30,568 nt of DNA. It comes from Spongiibacteraceae bacterium UBA5047 (GTDB taxonomy: Bacteria; Pseudomonadota; Gammaproteobacteria; Pseudomonadales; Spongiibacteraceae). Below are positions 25,213-30,568 of the stretch, piece after piece (positions within the stretch are counted from its first letter, which is position 1; the number at the start of each line of letters is the position of its first letter). The stretch spans positions 395 through 30,962 of the forward strand of contig DIBR01000057.1 of assembly GCA_002415025.1 (NCBI GenBank). The letters run 5' to 3'. The notes under the pieces are model-generated. The model was not told the DNA's origin, searched no databases, and worked only from the letters and a program-made list of their open reading frames with translations. The position numbers were made by a program, and so were the translations under genes.

Positions 25213-25466
25213 GCTTGCGCCGGCACCTTAACCCACTCTTTATCAGGTTTGCAGATTCTTTGCCGGCGCTTTATGTGCCAGCAAGCCCTCATCATGAGCA
25301 AAATGTTCGAAGTTTTGAGCCTGTGCTGTGTCGCTCGTGACCACGGGTGATCGTCTTTTGTAGCTGAAGCGATAGCCTGCGTCGGTATGTGGTTTACGGC
25401 GAGTGCTCCAGCGGTCGGTACGTCATCTTGTATCAAGGCCGCGGCCAATAAGCGAGCAGTGAAAGC
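25213..25466. other. non-coding stretch between parE and the TetR gene
   Basis: No recognisable gene. It holds a perfect 9-bp inverted repeat GCGCCGGCA (25217-25225) and TGCCGGCGC (25261-25269), and a 10-bp palindrome GGCCGCGGCC at 25437-25446. An 84-codon open frame on the reverse strand and a plus-strand frame with one internal stop are present but show no family resemblance and unusual composition; I regard them as chance or decayed sequence. Confidence 0.5.
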
Positions 25467-26096
25467 CTATTTTTTTAGCGGTTTGAAAGACAGCGTGTAA
25501 TTTTTGCCCACCGCTTCAATGGCACCCAGGATCATGGTGACGGTTATGTCTTCTACGGTTTGCCTGTCAGCGTTATGGTTGGTTAGATAATGGCCGGCGG
25601 CGGCGGGAAGGCCGAAGGAGATATCAATAGCTGGCGCAGCGATTTCAGGGTCGATATCCAGGGTCTTCGCAATGATCTCGGTGAAGTACCCGACCGCGGG
25701 CTGCCGCCCATACATGGTTGGATCGCTGGGCCGTTTTACGCTTGGCTCTGCGGCAAGCCGCTCCAGCAGCATTCCGCGCTCTTCGATATACAGCAGATAG
25801 GTGTTGGTAACTCGCCGCACCAGCTGTTCCAGTGTGTTGGCGGATTCGGCGGCCTCAAACTGACGCTGGCGAAGATCGGTGTACTCCCGCTTGAGCAGAG
25901 CCCAAAGCAAATCATTCAGGCTTGGGAAGTAGCTGTAAATAAGCGATTTGCTTACCCCCACCGCGCGGCCCAGGCGTTCCATGTTGATTCCGGATACACC
26001 GTCGGCGCTGATAACTTCCGCAGCATGATCAAGGATCATCTTTTTGCGAACTTCGGGGGACAGGCGGGTGCGACTTTTCTGGGGTGCTGCGCTCAA
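25467..26096 (-). CDS. TetR/AcrR-family transcriptional regulator
   Basis: A 209-residue regulator. The N-terminal domain (about 17-65) has the TetR helix-turn-helix: KMILDHAAEVISADG, then MERLGRAVGVSKSLIYSYFPS with the recognition helix and the conserved YxYFPS end. The C-terminal ligand domain is unassigned. TetR proteins usually repress a divergent target, and here the next gene, a TonB-dependent receptor, is divergent 304 nt away. The start is TTG at 26096; an internal ATG at about 26039 would remove the first helix's lead-in. The ligand is unknown but may be the transported compound. Confidence 0.9.
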   Translation of the reverse strand: MSAAPQKSRTRLSPEVRKKMILDHAAEVISADGVSGINMERLGRAVGVSKSLIYSYFPSLNDLLWALLKREYTDLRQRQFEAAESANTLEQLVRRVTNTYLLYIEERGMLLERLAAEPSVKRPSDPTMYGRQPAVGYFTEIIAKTLDIDPEIAAPAIDISFGLPAAAGHYLTNHNADRQTVEDITVTMILGAIEAVGKNYTLSFKPLKK

Positions 26097-26142
26097 CTTG
26101 TTGTACTTACCGTTAATAGATGTGTAGCCATACTATCACGCA

Positions 26143-26217
26143 ATATGACCTATAAAAACGCAGTGTGGGTGTTTCCTCTGGTTTGAGGCTGAAAACCCCG
26201 CCCGATACTGGTCATAT
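26143..26217. repeat. spaced inverted repeat upstream of the TetR gene
   Basis: ATATGACC (26143-26150) and GGTCATAT (26210-26217) are exact complements 59 nt apart in the divergent intergenic region, 47 nt upstream of the TetR start. They could be paired operator half-sites, but an 8-bp match at this distance may be chance. Confidence 0.3.
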
Positions 26218-26258
26218 CGTCAATAAGTTGGCGTATTATCTGAAATTCCCTCTATTAA

Positions 26259-26291
26259 ATTTTATTAACAAGGCCTCTATTTTAATAAAAT
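26259..26291. repeat. A+T-rich inverted repeat
   Basis: ATTTTATTAA (26259-26268) and TTAATAAAAT (26282-26291) are perfect 10-bp complements around a 13-nt centre, within a very A+T-rich stretch (about 26220-26310). It may be an UP-like or regulator-binding region upstream of the receptor promoter, or a leftover transcription-stop element. Confidence 0.35.
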
Positions 26292-26323
26292 ACATATAAA
26301 ACATACAGTTGAATGTAGTTTTG

Positions 26324-26378
26324 GTGTTATTGACGGTATGTGCAGTAAAGGGTAATATCTCTCGTGCTTCAATAACAC
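26324..26378. promoter_or_regulatory. candidate operator: 10-bp inverted repeat around the receptor promoter
   Basis: GTGTTATTGA (26324-26333) and TCAATAACAC (26369-26378) are perfect complements, with centres 45 bp apart. The first overlaps the -35 hexamer and the second lies about +5 to +14 from the expected transcription start, so the promoter is enclosed between them. Because the left half is not transcribed, it must act at the DNA level. A related TCAATAAG sequence occurs at 26220-26227. The TetR protein encoded next door is the obvious candidate binder. Confidence 0.5.
26330..26358 (+). promoter_or_regulatory. sigma70 promoter for the TonB-receptor operon
   Basis: TTGACG (26330-26335) and TAATAT (26353-26358) are separated by exactly 17 nt, a near-consensus promoter. 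Transcription would start at about 26365, giving a leader of roughly 36 nt to the ATG at 26401. The -35 box overlaps the left half of a 10-bp inverted repeat. Confidence 0.7.
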
Positions 26379-26400
26379 TAAATCTATAGAGGTTGAGCCT

Positions 26401-28926
26401 ATGATTTCCCGGAAGATTGTGCGCTGCAGCGGTAGGGCGTGTCTGTCAGCACTGATCTGTTTCACAACAATCGGATCGGCTTCGGGGCAGACTGGCTCCA
26501 GTGGAAGAGCGCGTGTTCTGGAAGAGGTCATTGTTACCGCGCAACACCGCGAACAATCGGTGCAGGACGTCTCAATGTCGATTACCGCTTTTTCCGGCGA
26601 ATCGCTGGAGATGAAGCAGATCGAAGGTGCGGAAGATATCCAGTTCAATTTGCCCAATGTCACAATTGCCCGCGAAGCGACCGTTATTCGCGGAATTGCC
26701 AACGACGGAGCCGGATACCACGTTAATGGCGTATATCTGGCAAGCCCGGAGCTAGGCGCTACCGAGTACTTTGATATTGCCCGCATCGAAGTATTGCGCG
26801 GGCCGCAGGGTACGTTGTATGGCCGCAACACGACCGCAGGCGTTGTCAATATTGTGACCCAGCGACCGGAGGAGGAATGGGGGGGCTACTTCAGTGCCAC
26901 CCTTGGTAGCTATGACACGCGAAAGTTTCACGGTGCGATCAATATTCCTATTACCGACAACATTCGCCAGCGCTTTGCTGCTGTTAGTCTGGAGCGGGAG
27001 GGTTACAACGAAAATGTGTTCTACGGCAATCAGGTAGATGGCCGTGATTCCTATGAGGTGCGTAGCTCAACCAGCTGGGATTTCACTGAAGATTTTAGTG
27101 CCGACTTGATAATCAACCACCTGAAAGAAGACAGTAGCCGCGCTTTGCGTACCAAGGGTGTGTGTACCAAGGACTTCGAGAACGGCTGTTCGCCGACCTC
27201 TCTTGGTTTCGAAACTCCTGATGTTACCCAGTCTATTTTTCAGATTCTCAATATTGCATTGTTTCAGGGGAAGTTATTCCAGATTGGAGATTACTTCGCC
27301 AACACGGTCAATCCCGCAGACTATCGTACCGTCACCATTGATATGGAGCCGGAAACCCTTGCCGATCAAATTGGTGTTGCGCTTGAGTTCAACTATACGC
27401 TGGATAAATATCAGCTGACGTCGATCTCAGGCTACTACCGTACTCGCATCGACCGCTTGTTCGACTTCGACCGCTTTACAACCAATGTCCTGCTAAACGA
27501 CCCCATTACCGGTTTGCCTGCGCCGCTTACCTATCGGGCCGATGGGCGGAACTACGAAACGACCCGGCAGATAAAATCCGGGCGTCGCGATGTGCTGGAT
27601 ACCGAGCAGTATTCGCAGGAATTCAGAATTGCATCCAGCTATGAGGGTTCCCTGAATTTTCTTCTGGGCGCTTACTACTTTGAAAACGAAACCTACCAGG
27701 AGGTGTACATCACCCATCCGGCTTTGTCTGCCTCCCAGGATTTTTTGGGAATGCCCGACGAGTTTGAGGCTTTCTATTTCGAAAGGCTGCCTGGCAAAGA
27801 GAAATCCACGGCCCTGTTTGGCGAACTGTATTGGGATGTTACCGACAATCTTCGCTTGATTGCGGGGCTGCGCTATACGGATGATGAAGTCAGCAGTCGC
27901 TCCCGCCTGCTGTTTCTGAATCTGACGGACCCGCGCTGGACCACAGCAGAAGGAAGCTGGGTGGATACCACCGGCAAAATGACGGCGGAATATGTGATCA
28001 ACGATGATCACATGGTCTTTCTCACCGCATCCAAAGGGTATCGTCCGGGTGGCATCAATGCCGGAAGTGTGGACGCGTCTGAAGGTGAAGGCGGATTGCT
28101 GGATGTGTTGACGAGCGTCAACGTGGCCCGCATAACAGGCTTTGTGGATAGCATTACCGGGGCTGGCGGTGAGGGCGCGCCCGAGCAATACGATGCGGAG
28201 TACATCAACGCGATCGAGCTTGGCAATAAAAGTACCTTTCTGGACGGGCGTCTGGTAATGAACGGCACCGCGTTCTACTACGACTATGATGGTCTGCATC
28301 TCACTGTGGTAACTGAAACGGTTACTGCCACAACCAATTCCTCTGCCGAAGTGTATGGCGCAGAATTTGAGTTCACCTACGCGCCAACCGACCAGCTCTT
28401 GCTGGAGTTGCAATACGCCTACCTCAGAAACGAAATTCTTGAAGGCGCATCGGTTGACGAGGGCGACCCCGCGGGCGAAGACCCCAATACCTCGCCGGCG
28501 CGTGACGAGAATGGTAATCCGCGAACAACTGATGCCTTCGGTACCGGAGATGTGGTTAAAGATCTGAGGGGTAATCCGCTGCCGGCATCCCCCGATTCCT
28601 CCATCAAACTGGCCGTTGCCTACACCTTTGATCTGTTCGACGGCTATTCACTGATGGCACGAGTAGATCATTTTCTTCAGGACACCTACTTCGTTAGCCA
28701 GTTTGCAAAGAACACGGATGAGGTGGAGGGCTGGGAGCAGACAGACGTGCAACTGGTGCTCTTCCCGAACGACGGTACGTGGAAGGCGCGTGCTTACATA
28801 AAAAATATCGCCGACAGCGACGACGTTACCTTTCTGAACCAGGACGGCCCTCTGGTGGGGCGCTTCCGTACGGCCAATGTACTGGAGCCGAGACTTTATG
28901 GCGTCGAGTTCAGCTACCGGTTCTAA
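26401..28926 (+). CDS. TonB-dependent outer-membrane receptor
   Basis: An 841-residue receptor: signal peptide (about 1-29, ending SASGQ), a TonB-box-like EEVIVTAQ at 41-48, a plug domain to about 156 with IEVLRGPQGTLYGRNTTAGVVNIVTQRP at 129-156, then a 22-strand-type beta-barrel ending in Phe (EFSYRF), the outer-membrane insertion signal. There is no N-terminal STN signalling domain. The plug's middle loop (about 90-112) looks some dozen residues shorter than in typical relatives. The sequence resembles the large receptor group abundant in sphingomonads and marine gammaproteobacteria that import organic compounds; the ligand is unknown. The SDR gene follows after 29 nt, indicating an operon. 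Confidence 0.93.
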   Translation: MISRKIVRCSGRACLSALICFTTIGSASGQTGSSGRARVLEEVIVTAQHREQSVQDVSMSITAFSGESLEMKQIEGAEDIQFNLPNVTIAREATVIRGIANDGAGYHVNGVYLASPELGATEYFDIARIEVLRGPQGTLYGRNTTAGVVNIVTQRPEEEWGGYFSATLGSYDTRKFHGAINIPITDNIRQRFAAVSLEREGYNENVFYGNQVDGRDSYEVRSSTSWDFTEDFSADLIINHLKEDSSRALRTKGVCTKDFENGCSPTSLGFETPDVTQSIFQILNIALFQGKLFQIGDYFANTVNPADYRTVTIDMEPETLADQIGVALEFNYTLDKYQLTSISGYYRTRIDRLFDFDRFTTNVLLNDPITGLPAPLTYRADGRNYETTRQIKSGRRDVLDTEQYSQEFRIASSYEGSLNFLLGAYYFENETYQEVYITHPALSASQDFLGMPDEFEAFYFERLPGKEKSTALFGELYWDVTDNLRLIAGLRYTDDEVSSRSRLLFLNLTDPRWTTAEGSWVDTTGKMTAEYVINDDHMVFLTASKGYRPGGINAGSVDASEGEGGLLDVLTSVNVARITGFVDSITGAGGEGAPEQYDAEYINAIELGNKSTFLDGRLVMNGTAFYYDYDGLHLTVVTETVTATTNSSAEVYGAEFEFTYAPTDQLLLELQYAYLRNEILEGASVDEGDPAGEDPNTSPARDENGNPRTTDAFGTGDVVKDLRGNPLPASPDSSIKLAVAYTFDLFDGYSLMARVDHFLQDTYFVSQFAKNTDEVEGWEQTDVQLVLFPNDGTWKARAYIKNIADSDDVTFLNQDGPLVGRFRTANVLEPRLYGVEFSYRF

Positions 28927-28955
28927 AATTCAAAACTTAACTTTCAGGAGTAAAC

Positions 28956-29714
28956 ATGTTTGATTTAACAGGAAAGGTCGCCCTGGTTACGGGCGGCAAC
29001 GGAGGCCTCGGTCTGGCGTTTGCCAGGGGGCTGGTGAAGCAGGGGGCGAGGGTGGCGATCTGGGGTCGCAATGCGGAAAAGAACGCTGCGGCAGTGAAAG
29101 AGTTGCGGGACATGGGTGCCAATGCGACCGCTTTCTCTTGTGATGTATTAAGCGAGGAAAATGTCGCCGCTGCCTTTGCCGAAACCCTGGAAACGTTCGG
29201 CAAAGTGGATATCTGCATGGCCAATGCCGGCGGTGGCGGCTTTCGCGGGCTGTCGCATCAGGTGGGTAGCAAGGCATGGCAGGATACCATTGATCTGAAT
29301 GTCACCAGCGTAACCAATACCTTCGCTCCGGTGACCGAGCACCTGCTGGCGCGCGGAGAAGGTGGCAAACTGATTGTGACCTCGTCGGCCGCTGCATTGG
29401 TCGGCTTTGCCAACGCCGCTGGCTACTCCACTACCAAGGCCGCTGTAGTAGGGCTTGTGAAGGCGCTGGCCGTTGAGCTGGGCCGGGCCAATATTCAGGT
29501 CAATGCCATTTTGCCGGGCTTTGTGGAAACCGAAATGTCGCTAAGCACGCCGCAGGCATTTCAGGATGCGGCGCTTCGACGCTCCGTGCTGGGGCGCATC
29601 GGTACTTTTGAAGACATGGAGGGCATTGCCGCATTTCTCGCCTCCAACAACAGCGACTACATGACCGGGCAAGCTCTGGTTATTGACGGCGGTCATACCA
29701 TTTTCCCGATGTAA
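28956..29714 (+). CDS. SDR-family NAD(P)-dependent oxidoreductase
   Basis: A 252-residue classical short-chain dehydrogenase/reductase. The cofactor motif TGGNGGLG lies at 12-19, NAG at 90-92, and the catalytic residues are Asn115, Ser143/Ser144, Tyr157 and Lys161 (YSTTK). The C-terminal GQALVIDGGHTIFP is typical of FabG-like/steroid or alcohol dehydrogenase members. A CAGGAG ribosome-binding site precedes the ATG at 28956. Between a TonB-dependent receptor and a PQQ dehydrogenase, it probably oxidises or reduces the imported compound or its product in the cytoplasm; the substrate cannot be deduced. Confidence 0.94.
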   Translation: MFDLTGKVALVTGGNGGLGLAFARGLVKQGARVAIWGRNAEKNAAAVKELRDMGANATAFSCDVLSEENVAAAFAETLETFGKVDICMANAGGGGFRGLSHQVGSKAWQDTIDLNVTSVTNTFAPVTEHLLARGEGGKLIVTSSAAALVGFANAAGYSTTKAAVVGLVKALAVELGRANIQVNAILPGFVETEMSLSTPQAFQDAALRRSVLGRIGTFEDMEGIAAFLASNNSDYMTGQALVIDGGHTIFPM

Positions 29715-29750
29715 ATAGGGCCCCAGTGATTGAGGTGCCGGAGCAATAAG

Positions 29751-30568
29751 ATGAGAAAAATGGCAAACCTTGTGTATATCGCCTTTATGGCGTTGGCAGG
29801 CTTATACCTGCTGGTGCTGGGCGCTTACCTAAGTTATCTGGGCGGCAGTTTTTACTATCTTCTCTCCGGTGCGGTCATGCTCGCGACTGCCTGGTATTTC
29901 GGGCGCGGTAACGTGCGGGCCGTGCGCCTGTTCGGCATCTGGCTTGCTATTACCCTGTGTTGGTCGCTGTATGAAGCCGATGGTGCCTTTCTTTCCCTGT
30001 TGCCCCGTCTGGCCATGTGGCTGGTGCTGGGGTTGTGGTTTTTTCTGCCACTGGCGGTGCAAGGCGATGCATCCAAAGCCGGGCATAAACTTCTCGTTCG
30101 CCGCTGGATCGGTATTCCGGCAGCGGCTTCTGCCGTGTGCCTGGTTGTTGCGGCGCTGCCTGGCTATGAGCACTTTAGTGAAGGGTCGGTGCGTGCACCA
30201 GCAAGTTCCGGACTGCCGGTCGGAGACTGGCGTCACTACGGCAGCCACGTGGGCGGGACTCGTTTTGCCGAGCTAGATCAAATCAACACGGCTACGGTTG
30301 GCAAGCTGAGAGAGGTGTGGCGTTATCGCACCGGCGTTAACCGGGATTTCAAGGGCACGCCGCTACAGGTTGATGGCAAGCTCCTGTTCTGCACCGCTCG
30401 CAATATTGTTATTGCGATCGATGCAGATTCGGGCGCGGAACTCTGGCGCTTTGACCCGGACGTTGTGCCGCCCGGCGATCACCAGTACGCGGTGACTTGT
30501 CGCGGTATTGCCTACCATGAGGTGCCAGATAGCGTAGAGCAGTGCGCACAGCGTGTCGTGGTGGGTAC
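29751..30568 (+). CDS. membrane-bound PQQ-dependent dehydrogenase (3' end outside window)
   Basis: About 272 residues are visible. The N-terminal part (about 1-140) has five predicted membrane helices, the layout of membrane-bound quinoprotein glucose/quinate/shikimate dehydrogenases. The periplasmic domain then starts with DWRHYGSHVGGTRFAELDQIN, the usual first propeller strand, and continues with WRYRTG and DADSGAELWRFDP blade motifs. Such enzymes oxidise sugars or alcohols in the periplasm and pass electrons to ubiquinone. GGAG lies 7 nt before the ATG at 29751, 36 nt after the SDR stop. The substrate-specific part is outside the window; no PQQ synthesis genes are seen. Confidence 0.9.
   Translation, partial: MRKMANLVYIAFMALAGLYLLVLGAYLSYLGGSFYYLLSGAVMLATAWYFGRGNVRAVRLFGIWLAITLCWSLYEADGAFLSLLPRLAMWLVLGLWFFLPLAVQGDASKAGHKLLVRRWIGIPAAASAVCLVVAALPGYEHFSEGSVRAPASSGLPVGDWRHYGSHVGGTRFAELDQINTATVGKLREVWRYRTGVNRDFKGTPLQVDGKLLFCTARNIVIAIDADSGAELWRFDPDVVPPGDHQYAVTCRGIAYHEVPDSVEQCAQRVVVG

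Noticed and set aside
25194..25448. 84-codon reverse-strand frame between parE and the TetR gene
   Set aside because: Its 3' end runs through the parE hairpin, there is no good ribosome-binding site, and no family is recognised.
25590..26186. 198-codon plus-strand frame opposite the TetR gene
   Set aside because: Antisense to a clear TetR helix-turn-helix gene, Gly-rich start, no domain seen.
27493..28413. 306-codon open frame antisense to the TonB-dependent receptor
   Set aside because: The receptor is well supported by signal peptide, plug motif and terminal Phe; the antisense frame has no recognisable domain and is a by-product of GC-rich codon bias.

Overview
The window is a chromosomal segment of a Gram-negative gammaproteobacterium. 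The evidence is an LPS Kdo transferase, a TolC-type outer-membrane channel, an ExbB/ExbD/TonB system, a TonB-dependent receptor, and gene orders shared with Pseudomonas, Vibrio/Shewanella and Escherichia. A marine Cellvibrionales/Spongiibacter-like lineage would fit, but the genus is a guess. Genes are densely packed, often with 1-4 nt stop/start overlaps, and TTG starts are fairly frequent. No rRNA, tRNA, CRISPR array or insertion sequence was recognised.

Layout. (1) 1-3865: an NRDE/TANGO2-family gene runs off the left edge and is divergent from a TauE/SafE permease, lgt, thyA and folA; lgt-thyA-folA overlap by 4 nt at each junction. (2) 3866-9468: after a 435-nt gene-free stretch comes a six-gene operon, DUF3450 protein, long ExbB (TtpC-like), short ExbB, ExbD, short TonB and a TPR protein. 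It closes with a strong bidirectional terminator at 9490-9517. (3) 9536-18359: a leftward block of FAD-dependent oxidoreductase + aldo/keto reductase (coupled by a TTGA overlap), trxA, rho, ubiD, hemW and ilvD. Two REP-type double palindromes sit between rho and ubiD. (4) 18452-25172: waaA, tolC (leftward), then yqiB-cpdA-yqiA-parE, the classical gammaproteobacterial cluster but without nudF. (5) 25173-30568: an accessory-looking region with a TetR regulator divergent from a TonB-dependent receptor, an SDR dehydrogenase and a membrane-bound PQQ-dependent dehydrogenase that runs off the right edge.

How the genes connect. Regions 1, 3 and 4 are mostly housekeeping (lipoprotein maturation, dTMP/folate, branched-chain amino acids, heme chaperone, ubiquinone, redox, transcription termination, LPS core, efflux, cAMP turnover, chromosome decatenation). 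Regions 2 and 5 are linked in concept: region 2 encodes a machine that energises outer-membrane receptors, and region 5 encodes such a receptor with two oxidoreductases, suggesting uptake and oxidation of an unknown alcohol-, sugar- or terpenoid-like compound. The region 5 promoter at 26330-26358 is bracketed by a perfect 10-bp inverted repeat, a good operator candidate. The most unusual structures are this promoter arrangement, the paired REP elements, and the receptor-SDR-quinoprotein gene set. I found nothing that is clearly a wholly undescribed system.
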